A DNA stretch of 64,000 bases, taken from the NCBI GenBank assembly GCA_934476675.1, contig CAKSOE010000001.1:310001-374000 (forward strand). The letters are read 5' to 3'. Origin of the DNA: an uncultured Clostridia bacterium. GTDB lineage: Bacteria; Bacillota; Clostridia; UBA1381. Numbering within the stretch: position 1 is the first letter of the stretch; each line of letters opens with the position of its first letter. A program made the position numbers and the translations under genes. The notes under the pieces are model-generated. The model searched no databases. It saw only the letters and a program-made list of their open reading frames with translations, and was not told the origin of the DNA. Of the stretch, positions 1 to 8,903 are shown in pieces.

Positions 1-1994
1 AAATAATTGCAGTTAATATGGAACTGTACGAAAATCTTATGGCAGGCTATAAGTTAGACCGCGGCGGTATTGTGTATATTGTGCGCGACGGCGTTATACA
101 CGGAACAAATAACTATAACAAGGGCGGAAAGGACACTGAACTTATAGACGCAATAAAAAAATCCACCAGCAAAGCGAAAATGAAACAATTACGTGTAAGG
201 AACGGAATATATTACGGCATGAAATCCAGCTATAAGGATTATGAATTGTATGCATTTTTGCCGGAGAAGGGATTTTTCAATTCAAGAATAGCGATAACGC
301 TTACCTTTGCCGGCATATACATAATTTTGTCTATGCTTGTGTATTTAATCAGAGTTGATGCGGAAAAGCGTCATATAAATGATGTCAATGACAAACTGCA
401 TATTATAAAATCCATAAGCAGTATGTATGCGATAAGTATTCTTGTGGATGCTGACAGAAACCGATATGAGATAATCACTGCGCCGAATTATATACGTGTG
501 CTTGATACGCCTAAGACTTCTGCGTCGGAAATGTTTAAAAAGATATCCGAAACATATATTTCAAAAGATTATCAAAATACGTATCTTGATTTTACAAACC
601 TTAATTCGATAGATGAAAGACTCAAAGGCAAAAAATACATAGAATTTAATGAATGCAGCAGAAGCGGAGTGTGGTTCAGAAATATAATTGTTCCTCATAA
701 AAAACTGGACAACGGGCATATATCCTCTGTAATTGTTGTTTCAATCAATATTGATGAACAAAAGAAGAAGGAATTAGACTATCAGAAACAGCTGATGCAA
801 ACAACCGAGGAGGCGATGCGTGCAAATGATGCAAAAACCGATTTTCTGCGCCGTATGAGCCATGATATACGCACTCCGATAAACGTTATTATGGGTATGG
901 TTGCAATAGGGAATAGGTTCCCGAATGACATCCAAAAACTGCAATATTGCCGTGATAAGATACAATCAGCCTCATCAATGCTGCTTGAACTGGTAAACGA
1001 CGTACTGATAATCAATAAAATTGATTCGGGAGTTTTTGAACTGGAAAAGAAAAAATTTAACTTGGCGGATATTGTGAACGAAGTAAAGTCTATGACTGAA
1101 GTTCAGGCGGCGGAAAAGAAAATTGAATTTGAAGTGGCTGACCTTGATTTTAAAGAGTATATGTTCACGGGCAGTCCGCTGCATTTAAGACAGATACTTG
1201 CAAATATTCTGGGAAATGCGGTTAAATATACGCCGCCGGGCGGAAAAATAAAGCTGTCGTTTGGCGAAAAAGCACAGTCGGACGGTACAAGGCTGATTGA
1301 GTTTATTTGCCAAGACACAGGTATAGGAATGAGCGAGGAATTTCAAAAGCATATGTTTGAACCTTTCGCGCAGGAGGATGTCAAAAAAGATATGGGATTT
1401 TCGGGTATAGGTCTGGGACTGTCGATTGTCAAAAAGCTTACCGATAAGATGAGCGGATATATCAGGGTGGAGAGCAGGCAAAACGAGGGAACGTGCTTTA
1501 CAATAGGAATACCGCTTGAGCCTGTTAATGAAATGATACACGGGGAAAACAGCAAAGACGGAGAAGCGTTTAATCAATCAATTTCGGGACTTAAAATACT
1601 GTTAGCAGAGGACAACAAGCTCAATACCGAAATAGCGCAGTTTATGCTGGAGGATTCCGGAGCAACGGTAATAAATGCGCAAAACGGCGCCGAAGCGGTT
1701 GAAATATGGGAAAATTCAAAGCCCGGTGAAATAGACGCTGTGCTGATGGATATTATGATGCCGGTAATGGATGGTCTTGAAGCCGCAAAGCGTATAAGAC
1801 ATAGCAAAAAGCAAGGCTCGGACAGCATACCGATTATAGCATTGAGCGCAAATATTTTTGATGAGGACAGGCAGCTTTGCAAGGAAGCCGGAATGAATGA
1901 TTTTATTTCAAAACCGTTCGTTTTAAATAAGTTTGCGGAGACTTTGTTAAGGGCGCTGCATAAGAAAACAGAGGGAGGAACCGATAATGATTGA
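1..1994 (+). CDS. Hybrid sensor histidine kinase/response regulator (5' end outside window)
   Basis: Membrane-bound hybrid kinase that would autophosphorylate on His and pass phosphate to its own receiver domain. The frame is open from base 3 to the first ATG at 18 without a stop, so the true start and most of the sensor domain lie upstream. Counting from base 18, a membrane segment sits near residues 92-112, followed by a PAS-like region. The HisKA box has the phospho-acceptor His at about residue 282 (SHDIRTP), then the ATPase motifs (NILGNAVKYT, DTGIGM, GLGLSI). A C-terminal receiver has LLAEDN, the phospho-Asp at about 578 (LMDIMMPVMDG) and KPF. It overlaps the next gene, an Hpt protein, by 8 bases, which suggests a multistep phosphorelay. 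The signal sensed is unknown. Confidence 0.93.
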   Translation, partial: IIAVNMELYENLMAGYKLDRGGIVYIVRDGVIHGTNNYNKGGKDTELIDAIKKSTSKAKMKQLRVRNGIYYGMKSSYKDYELYAFLPEKGFFNSRIAITLTFAGIYIILSMLVYLIRVDAEKRHINDVNDKLHIIKSISSMYAISILVDADRNRYEIITAPNYIRVLDTPKTSASEMFKKISETYISKDYQNTYLDFTNLNSIDERLKGKKYIEFNECSRSGVWFRNIIVPHKKLDNGHISSVIVVSINIDEQKKKELDYQKQLMQTTEEAMRANDAKTDFLRRMSHDIRTPINVIMGMVAIGNRFPNDIQKLQYCRDKIQSASSMLLELVNDVLIINKIDSGVFELEKKKFNLADIVNEVKSMTEVQAAEKKIEFEVADLDFKEYMFTGSPLHLRQILANILGNAVKYTPPGGKIKLSFGEKAQSDGTRLIEFICQDTGIGMSEEFQKHMFEPFAQEDVKKDMGFSGIGLGLSIVKKLTDKMSGYIRVESRQNEGTCFTIGIPLEPVNEMIHGENSKDGEAFNQSISGLKILLAEDNKLNTEIAQFMLEDSGATVINAQNGAEAVEIWENSKPGEIDAVLMDIMMPVMDGLEAAKRIRHSKKQGSDSIPIIALSANIFDEDRQLCKEAGMNDFISKPFVLNKFAETLLRALHKKTEGGTDND

Positions 1995-2334
1995 AAACTT
2001 TTATTCGGAGATAGGCAGTGATGCCAAAGACGTTATTAAAAGGCTCGGCGGAGAAAGTACAGTGGTGCGGTTTGTCAAAAAATTTGCGCAGGACAAAAGC
2101 TTTTTTGAACTGAAATCTGCAATGGAAAACGGCGATACGGAAACGGCGTTCAGAGCGGCTCACACGCTGAAAGGTATATCTATGAATTTGGGATTTGACA
2201 GATTATATGAGGCAAGCTATGATATTACCGAAGCTTTAAGAATAAAAGAAACCGATAAAGCGGCACAAAAGCTGCCGGAGGTTGAAAAACGCTATAATGA
2301 AATAATTTGCGGTATACAAAGATATTATAATTAA
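1987..2334 (+). CDS. Hpt domain histidine phosphotransfer protein
   Basis: A 115-residue single-domain phosphotransfer protein. The Hpt signature AHTLKGISMNLGF places the phosphorylated His at about residue 59, inside a predicted all-helical bundle. Its ATG overlaps the end of the hybrid kinase gene by 8 bases and follows a GGGAGG ribosome site, so the two are translationally coupled. By family knowledge it would accept phosphate from the kinase receiver and hand it to a separate response regulator. No such output regulator is next to it here. Function assignment is firm at domain level only. Confidence 0.9.
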   Translation: MIENFYSEIGSDAKDVIKRLGGESTVVRFVKKFAQDKSFFELKSAMENGDTETAFRAAHTLKGISMNLGFDRLYEASYDITEALRIKETDKAAQKLPEVEKRYNEIICGIQRYYN

Positions 2335-2392
2335 AATGGAATCAAGTGAAATAATAAATTATGACACCTATATATCAGAGGAGGATTTATTT

Positions 2393-3382
2393 ATGAAAAA
2401 AGTCACTAAAAAAATTTTAACCGCCGCCGGTGCAGCCGCAGCGGTAGCGGCAGTAAGCGGAATAGCGGCATATGCGACAACGAAGCTTTGGGTTAAGATT
2501 GCGCTCGATCGGGAAGAACCGAAATTGGCAAAAAAGGTCATGAACAGGATTGCCGGCGGAAAAAAAGATACGGATTTTGAAACCGCAACAAAAGAAGCTG
2601 CAAAAGAACTGGAATCAAAAGAGCTTGAAACAGTGAAAATCACAGGCAGTGACGGTGTGGAGCTTATCGGACACTTTTATCCGTGCAGAAATTCGCGTAG
2701 GGTTATTATAGCGTTTCATGGCTGGCGTTCGTCGTGGCTGTACGACTACGGCCTTATATCGGATTTCTGGCATAAAAACGATTGCAGTATACTGTATGTT
2801 GACCAGCGCGGACAGAACGGCAGCGGCGGAGAATATATGGGATTTGGACTCACGGAGCGTTACGATTGCATTGATTGGATAAACTGGGCAATGTGCCGCT
2901 GCGGAAAGCGTATGCCGATATACCTTGCAGGAGTGTCTATGGGAGCGGCTACGGTGCTTATGGCATCCGATCTGAAATTCCCACAGTGTAATATCTGCGG
3001 TATTATGGCGGACTGCGGATTTACTTCACCCAAGGCTATATGGAGGTATGTTGCAAAAAATAATCTGCATATGGCATACGGTATAAGAAGCGCTTTGATT
3101 GATGCAATGTGCCGTCAAAAGATAAATGTAGGCTCGGGTGACCATTCGACGATGGACGCCTTGAAAAAAACTCATATTCCTGTTTTGTTCATACATGGCT
3201 CGGACGACCGGTTTGTACCCGTTGAAATGACGTATGAGAATTATAAAGCTTGTGCTTCACCGAAACGTCTTCTGATTGTTCCGGGAGCAAATCATGCAAT
3301 GAGTTATTATGTAAACAGATACGAATACGAAAAAGCAGTAAAGGAATTTTGGAATGATTTTGATAAGGTGATTTTCGACTGA
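2393..3382 (+). CDS. Alpha/beta hydrolase with N-terminal membrane anchor
   Basis: A 330-residue serine hydrolase of the alpha/beta fold. The start at 2393 is chosen because GAGGAGG lies 8 bases upstream; a longer open frame from 2336 has no ribosome site. The N-terminus is a Lys-rich stretch and an Ala-rich hydrophobic segment (residues 8-28), fitting a signal anchor with the enzyme outside. The nucleophile elbow GVSMGAA and the late His in GANHAMSYY are visible, as is an acid residue in the HGSDDRFVP loop. The substrate is unknown; esterase, lipase or acyltransferase activity are all possible. It follows the Hpt gene in the same direction. Confidence 0.85.
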   Translation: MKKVTKKILTAAGAAAAVAAVSGIAAYATTKLWVKIALDREEPKLAKKVMNRIAGGKKDTDFETATKEAAKELESKELETVKITGSDGVELIGHFYPCRNSRRVIIAFHGWRSSWLYDYGLISDFWHKNDCSILYVDQRGQNGSGGEYMGFGLTERYDCIDWINWAMCRCGKRMPIYLAGVSMGAATVLMASDLKFPQCNICGIMADCGFTSPKAIWRYVAKNNLHMAYGIRSALIDAMCRQKINVGSGDHSTMDALKKTHIPVLFIHGSDDRFVPVEMTYENYKACASPKRLLIVPGANHAMSYYVNRYEYEKAVKEFWNDFDKVIFD

Positions 3383-3407
3383 TAAATAACAAAGAAAGGA
3401 AAAAATT

Positions 3408-4610
3408 ATGCAGGAGATAAAATGTCCCAAGTGCGGAGAGGTGTTCAGAGTTGATGAATCCGGATATGCGGCTATTGTAAAGCAGGTTAGGGATAAGGAA
3501 TTTTCGAAAGAAATTCATGAGCGTGAAGAACGGCTGGAAAAGGAAAAAGATTCGGCAGTAAAAATAGCAAAGGCAGAAACAGCGGAGGGGCTGAAAGATG
3601 AAATTGCGGCAAAAACAGCGGAAATTTCGGAGCTGAAAGCTAAGCTTGACGCCGAAGAAAATAAAAGAAAGCTTGCCGTAAACGAAGCCTTGGCTGAAAA
3701 GGAGAGAGAACTTTCCGAACAGCGCGAAAAAATTATTCTTCTTAACGGACAGCTTGAAACGAGCGAAAAATCCTCAAAGCTTAAAGAACAGACAATTAAG
3801 GAAAGCTATGAGGAAAAGCTCAAAGACAAAGACGAGCAGATTGCATATTATAAGGATTTAAAGGCGAGACAATCTACTAAAATGGTAGGAGAAACGCTTG
3901 AACAGCATTGTGAGAATGAATTTAACAGACTGCGCGCGACAGGGTTTCAAAACGCTTATTTTGAAAAGGATAATGATGCGCGTACCGGCAGCAAGGGCGA
4001 TTTTATTTTTCGTGAAGTGTCGGAGGACGGTACGGAGTTTATTTCCATTATGTTTGAAATGAAAAACGAAATGGATACAACCGCAACAAAGCATAAAAAT
4101 GAGGATTTTTTCAAAGAGCTTGACAAGGACAGAAACGAAAAAAACTGTGAATATGCGATACTTGTATCGCTTTTGGAGGCTGACAGCGAACTGTATAATT
4201 CCGGAATTGTTGACGTTTCGTATAAATATTCCAAAATGTATGTTATACGTCCGCAGTTTTTTATACCGATGATTACATTATTAAGAAATGCTGCGCTTAA
4301 TTCTCTGAAATACCGACAGGAATTGGAGATTATACGTAATCAGAATATAGATATTTCGCATTTTGAAGAAGATATGAATGATTTTAAGGATAAATTTGCG
4401 CGGAATTACAGAATTGCAAGCGAGAAATTCCGCAAGGCGATAGATGAAATTGACAAAACCATCGACCATCTTCAAAAGACAAAGGACGCTCTGCTTTCTT
4501 CTGAAAATAATCTCAGACTTGCGAACAATAAAGCGGAGGAACTTTCCATAAAACGTCTGACACGACACAACCCGACTATGGCGGAAAAATTTAACGAACT
4601 GAAAAAATAA
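3408..4610 (+). CDS. DUF2130 domain protein (coiled coil, zinc knuckle)
   Basis: A 400-residue protein of the DUF2130 family. It opens with a CPKCG zinc knuckle (residues 6-10). A long Glu/Lys-rich coiled coil (about 25-150) follows, then the conserved block beginning MVGETLEQHCENEFN. The architecture recalls RmuC-like proteins, and the conserved region is often suggested to be nuclease-related, but no activity is established that I can name. A ribosome site (GAAAGGA) precedes the ATG. It lies 25 bases after the hydrolase gene and may be cotranscribed. Confidence 0.85.
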   Translation: MQEIKCPKCGEVFRVDESGYAAIVKQVRDKEFSKEIHEREERLEKEKDSAVKIAKAETAEGLKDEIAAKTAEISELKAKLDAEENKRKLAVNEALAEKERELSEQREKIILLNGQLETSEKSSKLKEQTIKESYEEKLKDKDEQIAYYKDLKARQSTKMVGETLEQHCENEFNRLRATGFQNAYFEKDNDARTGSKGDFIFREVSEDGTEFISIMFEMKNEMDTTATKHKNEDFFKELDKDRNEKNCEYAILVSLLEADSELYNSGIVDVSYKYSKMYVIRPQFFIPMITLLRNAALNSLKYRQELEIIRNQNIDISHFEEDMNDFKDKFARNYRIASEKFRKAIDEIDKTIDHLQKTKDALLSSENNLRLANNKAEELSIKRLTRHNPTMAEKFNELKK

Positions 4611-4615
4611 AAAAA

Positions 4616-4768
4616 GGGTATGTAAAAAAGTCCCGCAAAAAGCCGGGGTTAATGACTGATTGCGATAATAATACAAGACTCCGGGTGAACAAAGATCATA
4701 CGCCAGATTATTATTTTGGAGTAAATTTTGAGGTTTACACAAAATGAGGGACTTCCCCAATTTTACAG
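4616..4768. repeat. Intergenic segment with outer inverted repeats, possible small mobile-element remnant
   Basis: The 152 bases between two convergent genes contain an outward pair of related inverted ends: AAGTCCC near 4633 and GGGACTT near 4751, each flanked by A/T runs and CCCC/GGGG-like bases. The right part includes TTTACACAAAATGAGGGAC, which resembles ends of IS256-type elements as I remember them. No transposase fragment is readable. It could equally be a diverged bidirectional terminator region. Confidence 0.3.
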
Positions 4769-5272
4769 TTCCTTTACAAGGTAGCCTTTTCTTTCAAGCG
4801 ATTTTTCTACATTGTCGAGAATTTCCTCACTCTGCGCTTCTATAATGTGATAATGATACTCGCAGGTGACCTTTTTAAGCGGCTTTGAACGGCCGCTTTT
4901 AAGGCTTTTCATATATTCCGTAACATCCAGTTCAGTCGCAATATTCAGCGGCGCTTCAATCTTTCCGTATATTTTGTGCCACACAAACACATTTCTCGCA
5001 ATTCCGCCGTTTCTTACGATTGTAAAAAGTTCATCCTCGGTTTCCTCATCTGTATGAAAGGTTTTTACCGTTCTTTCGTACATCTGCGGCTTTTGAAGAA
5101 TATATCCCCGATTTGTCGCTATTATATCATGCTCTTTTTTCAGCGCGCCTACATCTGACACAATAATCTGACGCGACACGCCGCATTTTTCCGCAAGCGC
5201 CGCACCTGATACCGGCAGCGTGCTTTCAGATATTATATTCAATATTTTCGTTCTACGCTCCGAAGTGTTCAT
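4763..5272 (-). CDS. niaR: NiaR-type transcriptional repressor of NAD biosynthesis (HTH + 3H domain)
   Basis: A 169-residue regulator. The N-terminal winged helix (residues 5-60, with the recognition segment CGVSRQIIVSDVGALKK) is followed by a 3H domain named for conserved histidines; these are visible in TFHTDEE, VWHKIYG and YHYHIIEA. Family members bind nicotinic acid and repress nad genes. It is the last gene of the nadA-nadB-nadC-niaR operon, 10 bases after nadC, with GGGAG before its ATG, so it would control its own synthesis through the palindrome at 8,369-8,400. Function is inferred from homology and context, which agree well. Confidence 0.9.
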   Translation of the reverse strand: MNTSERRTKILNIISESTLPVSGAALAEKCGVSRQIIVSDVGALKKEHDIIATNRGYILQKPQMYERTVKTFHTDEETEDELFTIVRNGGIARNVFVWHKIYGKIEAPLNIATELDVTEYMKSLKSGRSKPLKKVTCEYHYHIIEAQSEEILDNVEKSLERKGYLVKEL

Positions 5273-5282
5273 TTGCTCTCCC

Positions 5283-6137
5283 TTATTCCACAGAATGTAA
5301 ATTTTTCAGCGACAAATCCAATATCGGTGCAGAATGAGTCAGGGCGCCGCTTGAAATATAGTCCACTCCCAAATCGGCAAGCTTAGGTGCATTTTCAAGA
5401 GTCACATTGCCGCTGCATTCGGTTTCAGCACGTCCGTCTATAATTCTGATTGCCTCTTTCATCATGTCATAACTCATATTGTCAAGCATAATAATATCCG
5501 CACCGGCATCTGCCGCCTCACGTACCATATCAAGATTTTCCGCTTCAAGTTCTATTTTTCGCACAAATGGCGCATACTCTTTTGCCATTTGTATCGCTTC
5601 TTTAACTCCGCCTGCCGCATTGATGTGATTATCTTTTAGCAATACTCCGTCGGACAGATTGTATCTGTGATTGTAACCTCCGCCTATTCTTACGGCGTAC
5701 TTTTCAAATATACGCATATTGGGAGTTGTTTTTCTGGTATCGAGGAGCTTTGTTTTGCTGCCTTTAAGAAGCGATGCAATCTCTTTTGTATATGTAGCGA
5801 TGCCGCTCATTCTCTGCAAGAAATTAAGCGCTGTTCTTTCTCCCGACAAAAGCACGCGAATATCTCCCGCAACAACTCCGATCAAATCTCCGTTTTTTAC
5901 CGCGTCGCCGTCTTTTGCATTAAATTTTACGGTTGTATTTTCATCAAGCAGTTCAAATACGCGCTTAAACACATCAAGCCCGGCAATTATTCCGCCCTGC
6001 TTGCAGATAAGTTCCACCTCGCCTTTTTTATACTCACGCATTACGGCATTTGTGCTTATATCCTCGCTCGTTATATCCTCTCGCAGCGCCTGCATAATAA
6101 GCTTATCGGCATTAAGCTTCATTGTTATATTATTCAT
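5283..6137 (-). CDS. nadC: Nicotinate-nucleotide diphosphorylase (quinolinate phosphoribosyltransferase)
   Basis: A 284-residue enzyme that converts quinolinate and PRPP to nicotinate mononucleotide, CO2 and pyrophosphate. Visible landmarks are the N-terminal helical/barrel region with LLSGERTALNFLQRMSGIAT, the active-site segment LLDTRKTTPNMR, the RIGGGYNHRYNLSDGVLLKDNH block and IIMLDNMS near the C-terminus. Length is normal for the family. Its ATG overlaps the end of nadB by 8 bases, so translation is coupled. It catalyses the third step of de novo NAD synthesis after nadB and nadA. Confidence 0.97.
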   Translation of the reverse strand: MNNITMKLNADKLIMQALREDITSEDISTNAVMREYKKGEVELICKQGGIIAGLDVFKRVFELLDENTTVKFNAKDGDAVKNGDLIGVVAGDIRVLLSGERTALNFLQRMSGIATYTKEIASLLKGSKTKLLDTRKTTPNMRIFEKYAVRIGGGYNHRYNLSDGVLLKDNHINAAGGVKEAIQMAKEYAPFVRKIELEAENLDMVREAADAGADIIMLDNMSYDMMKEAIRIIDGRAETECSGNVTLENAPKLADLGVDYISSGALTHSAPILDLSLKNLHSVE

Positions 6138-7404
6138 GACTTTCTTTCTCCTTTTTTATCGCATCAAGAACGATTTCTTTATAATCTTTATCGCATCCGG
6201 CATATTTATACGCATCAATTTCCTCTGCGTTTGACGGTATATAATTTTTTTCAATATCATCTGCCGCACGTTTTGCAAATACCAGGCTTTCCAAAAGCGA
6301 ATTGCTTGCCAGCCTGTTTTTGCCGTGTACGCCGTTGCAGGCAGTTTCGCCCACCGCATACAGTCTGTCCATAGATGTTTTTGAATACTTATTTACTTTA
6401 ATTCCGCCCATAAAATAATGCTGACTCGGCACAACCGGAATCGGTTCTTTTGTAATATCATACCCCTCATTCAGGCAGTATTCATATATATTCGGAAAAT
6501 GGTTTAAAATCTCACTTTTCGGCACATGCTCCAATGAAAGCCGCACATACGGCATATTATCCTTTTTCATCTGCTCCTTTATCGCTGCAGCAACAACGTC
6601 ACGCGGCAAAAGCTCGTTAACAAAGCGTTCTCCGTTTGCGTTAAGAAGTATTGCTCCCTCGCCGCGCACAGATTCCGAAATCAGAAAACGCCGTCCGATT
6701 TTTTTTGAATAAAAGGTTGTCGGATGAATTTGTATATAGTCAATATGCAAAAGCTCTACATCGTGCTTTAACGAAATTGCAATCGCATCACCCGTGAGAA
6801 GTCTGCAATTTGTGGAATTTTCAAAAAGTCCTCCTATTCCGCCCGTCGCAAAAACTGTATAATCCGCATTCACCGACGACAAATTTCCGTCCGGCTGCTT
6901 TATGATAATCCCATTGCACTCTCCGTCTTTTTCAATCATGTCAACCATTGCCGTATTCTCGGCAAGCGTTATATTTTTGCGTCGTTTAACTTCCTCAATA
7001 AGTTTTGAAGTTATTTCCTTACCGGTTATATCCTTATGGAATAAAATTCGCGGTACCGAGTGTGCTCCTTCTTTCGTGAAAAGCAGTTTTCCGTTTTTTC
7101 CGCGCTCAAATTCCACTCCGAACTTTATTAAATCCTTTATTACTCCGCACGATGACCTTATCATTATATCAACCGATTCTTTATTATTTTCATAGTGCCC
7201 CGCGCGCATCGTATCTTCAAAATATGTTTCGTAATCGTCAGCGGATTTTAAAACGCATATTCCTCCCTGTGCCAAGAAGGAATCGCTTTCGTCCAGGCTG
7301 CCTTTTGAAAGTATAAGAATCTGCTTGTTCTCCGGCAGATTAAGCGCACAATACAGTCCGCTCACACCTGCTCCGACTATAACAATATCAGTGTGTAAAT
7401 TCAT
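6130..7404 (-). CDS. nadB: L-aspartate oxidase (short form)
   Basis: A flavoprotein of 424 residues that oxidises L-aspartate to iminoaspartate for NadA. The FAD-binding GxGxxG is at the N-terminus (VIVGAGVSGLYCAL). Other landmarks are SLDESDSFLAQGGI, the substrate-loop GAHSVPRILFHKD, IHPTTFY, the GGI segments and the C-terminal LYAVGETACNGVHGKNRLASNSLLE, broken here for length: AVGETACNGVHG then KNRLASNSLLE. The protein lacks most of the C-terminal helical domain of the roughly 540-residue enterobacterial enzyme, as is common in clostridial forms. It sits between nadA and nadC in the operon. Confidence 0.95.
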   Translation of the reverse strand: MNLHTDIVIVGAGVSGLYCALNLPENKQILILSKGSLDESDSFLAQGGICVLKSADDYETYFEDTMRAGHYENNKESVDIMIRSSCGVIKDLIKFGVEFERGKNGKLLFTKEGAHSVPRILFHKDITGKEITSKLIEEVKRRKNITLAENTAMVDMIEKDGECNGIIIKQPDGNLSSVNADYTVFATGGIGGLFENSTNCRLLTGDAIAISLKHDVELLHIDYIQIHPTTFYSKKIGRRFLISESVRGEGAILLNANGERFVNELLPRDVVAAAIKEQMKKDNMPYVRLSLEHVPKSEILNHFPNIYEYCLNEGYDITKEPIPVVPSQHYFMGGIKVNKYSKTSMDRLYAVGETACNGVHGKNRLASNSLLESLVFAKRAADDIEKNYIPSNAEEIDAYKYAGCDKDYKEIVLDAIKKEKESHE

Positions 7405-7424
7405 TTTATTTCCCCTCGAACGCG

Positions 7425-8333
7425 TTATTGTGCCATTTCAAGCATTCTGTCAAGCGGCTTTAACGCTCCTATTCGTATTTCTTCATCGACTTCTACTGTA
7501 TATCTGTTGAATTTTAGTGCGTCCCTTAGCTTTTCGAGCGTGTTAAGCTTCATATCTTCGCACACACGACCTTTATCCGCAAAATAGAAATGCTTTTCGG
7601 GATTGTTTTTTCTAAGCTCACCCAACACTCCTCTTTCGGTACAGATGATAAATTCATTGTTCCGGCTTTCCGATGTATAAGCTATAATCTCAGATGTAGA
7701 GCCTATATAATCCGCCTTATCAAGAACTTCTCTGCGGCATTCGGGATGTGCAAGAACCTCCGCTGACGGATGCTCGCTTTTTAATCTTTCAACCTCATCG
7801 GCGTCAAAAAAGTGATGTATAGGACAATAACCGTCGTTTAAAATCACATTTTTATCCTTGACCTTTTCCTTGACATATGCCCCGAGATTTCCATCCGGAA
7901 CAAAAAATATATTTTTATTCGGCAGTGCGCTCACAATTTTCAGCGCATTTGACGATGTTACGCATACATCGCTCAGGCATTTTGTTTCGGCAGTCGAATT
8001 AATGTAACAAACCACAGCCAAATCATCATACTTTTTACGCATTTCCAATATTTTTTCCTTTGTCACCATATGCGCCATCGGGCAATCTGCTGCCGCATCC
8101 GGCATCAACACGTTTTTTGCGGGATTAAGTATTTTGGCGCTTTCACCCATAAAAGCTACACCGCAGAATACTATAGTATCTGCGGTGCAGCTTTTAGCCT
8201 TTTTCGCCAGATAGTACGAATCCCCTACATAATCCGCCGCATTTTGCACTTCTTCATCAACATAGTAATGCGCCAGCACCACTGCGTTCTTTTCCTTTTT
8301 TAAATTCTCAATTTCCCAAAGTAAAGTTTCCAT
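7425..8333 (-). CDS. nadA: Quinolinate synthase
   Basis: A 302-residue [4Fe-4S] enzyme that condenses iminoaspartate with dihydroxyacetone phosphate to give quinolinate. Features seen are LAHYYVDEEVQNAADYVGDS near the N-terminus, a Cys in VFCGVAFMGESAKIL, a second conserved Cys region at CLSDVCVTSSNA, and AHPECRREV. Three cluster Cys ligands of the compact NadA class can therefore be placed. First gene of the leftward nad operon, with GGGAGGAC upstream of the ATG and the promoter and operator at 8,357-8,400. Confidence 0.96.
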   Translation of the reverse strand: METLLWEIENLKKEKNAVVLAHYYVDEEVQNAADYVGDSYYLAKKAKSCTADTIVFCGVAFMGESAKILNPAKNVLMPDAAADCPMAHMVTKEKILEMRKKYDDLAVVCYINSTAETKCLSDVCVTSSNALKIVSALPNKNIFFVPDGNLGAYVKEKVKDKNVILNDGYCPIHHFFDADEVERLKSEHPSAEVLAHPECRREVLDKADYIGSTSEIIAYTSESRNNEFIICTERGVLGELRKNNPEKHFYFADKGRVCEDMKLNTLEKLRDALKFNRYTVEVDEEIRIGALKPLDRMLEMAQ

Positions 8334-8356
8334 AATGTCCTCCCTTGTTTCCTATA

Positions 8357-8385
8357 ATTATACACCAATACTTTACACCTGTCAA
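8357..8385 (-). promoter_or_regulatory. Promoter of the nadABC-niaR operon
   Basis: On the minus strand a consensus TTGACA (8380-8385) and TATAAT (8357-8362) are separated by exactly 17 bases. The -35 hexamer occupies the centre of the large palindrome at 8,369-8,400, so a bound repressor would block RNA polymerase directly. About 23 bases separate the -10 box from the nadA start codon, giving a very short leader with no attenuator. Confidence 0.85.
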
Positions 8386-8400
8386 GACAGGTGTAAAGTA
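8369..8400. promoter_or_regulatory. Putative NiaR operator (15-bp inverted repeat)
   Basis: Two perfectly complementary 15-base arms (core TTTACACCTGTC and GACAGGTGTAAA) are separated only by AA. The site covers the -35 box and much of the spacer of the nad promoter. It lies 41 bases upstream of nadA and in the same operon as the NiaR-type gene, so it is the obvious NiaR binding site. Assignment to NiaR is by context; the palindrome itself is read directly. Confidence 0.8.
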
Positions 8401-8425
8401 AACTGTAAAAGTAACAAAATTGTTA

Positions 8426-8454
8426 TTGAAATATCACTTTGTTTATGCTATAAT
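8426..8454 (+). promoter_or_regulatory. Promoter for the NfeD-SPFH pair
   Basis: TTGAAA (8426-8431) and TATAAT (8449-8454) are 17 bases apart, 20 bases upstream of the rightward NfeD-like gene. It lies just outside the nad palindrome, so it is probably not controlled by that operator. Confidence 0.7.
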
Positions 8455-8474
8455 GATGAAAAGGAGGGATATGT

Positions 8475-8903
8475 ATGCCGTTTTTATGGCTGGCGCTTAT
8501 AGTTGCTTTTATAATAGTAGAAGCGTGTACCTATCAGCTTGTCTGCATATGGTTTGCGATCGGAAGTATAGGCGGCTTGTTTACAAGCATGGCAACGGAT
8601 AATGTTCTGATTCAGGCGGCGGTGTTTACATTTTTGTCGGCATTGATGCTTATATGTCTGCGTCCGGCGGTAAGCCGCGTTTTAAAGCCGAAAGGTCTTA
8701 AAACAAATATTGACGGACTTATCGGCAAAGAAATTATGATAACAAAGGACGTATCCAATGCTGACGAAAAAGGCGAAGGTAAGGTGAACGGACTTATATG
8801 GAGTGTTCGCAGCGCCGATAATGAGCCGATTCCGAAAGGAACGTGCGCAGTAATCGAAAAGGTTGAAGGTGTAACGCTGATAGTTAAGGAAGGAGAAAAG
8901 TAA
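8475..8903 (+). CDS. NfeD family membrane protein
   Basis: A 142-residue protein with two hydrophobic segments (about residues 2-22 and 25-65, the second region probably two helices) and a C-terminal small beta domain of the NfeD OB-fold type (LIGKEIMITKDVSN..., GKVNGLIWSVRS, GTCAVIEKVEGVTLIVK). NfeD proteins are usually encoded next to SPFH/stomatin proteins and are thought to work with them in membrane microdomains. Here the SPFH gene follows with a one-base overlap of stop and start (TAATG). GGAGGG lies upstream of the ATG. Confidence 0.9.
   Translation: MPFLWLALIVAFIIVEACTYQLVCIWFAIGSIGGLFTSMATDNVLIQAAVFTFLSALMLICLRPAVSRVLKPKGLKTNIDGLIGKEIMITKDVSNADEKGEGKVNGLIWSVRSADNEPIPKGTCAVIEKVEGVTLIVKEGEK

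Noticed and set aside
2336..2392. N-terminal extension of the hydrolase
   Set aside because: No ribosome site at 2336, while GAGGAGG serves the ATG at 2393.
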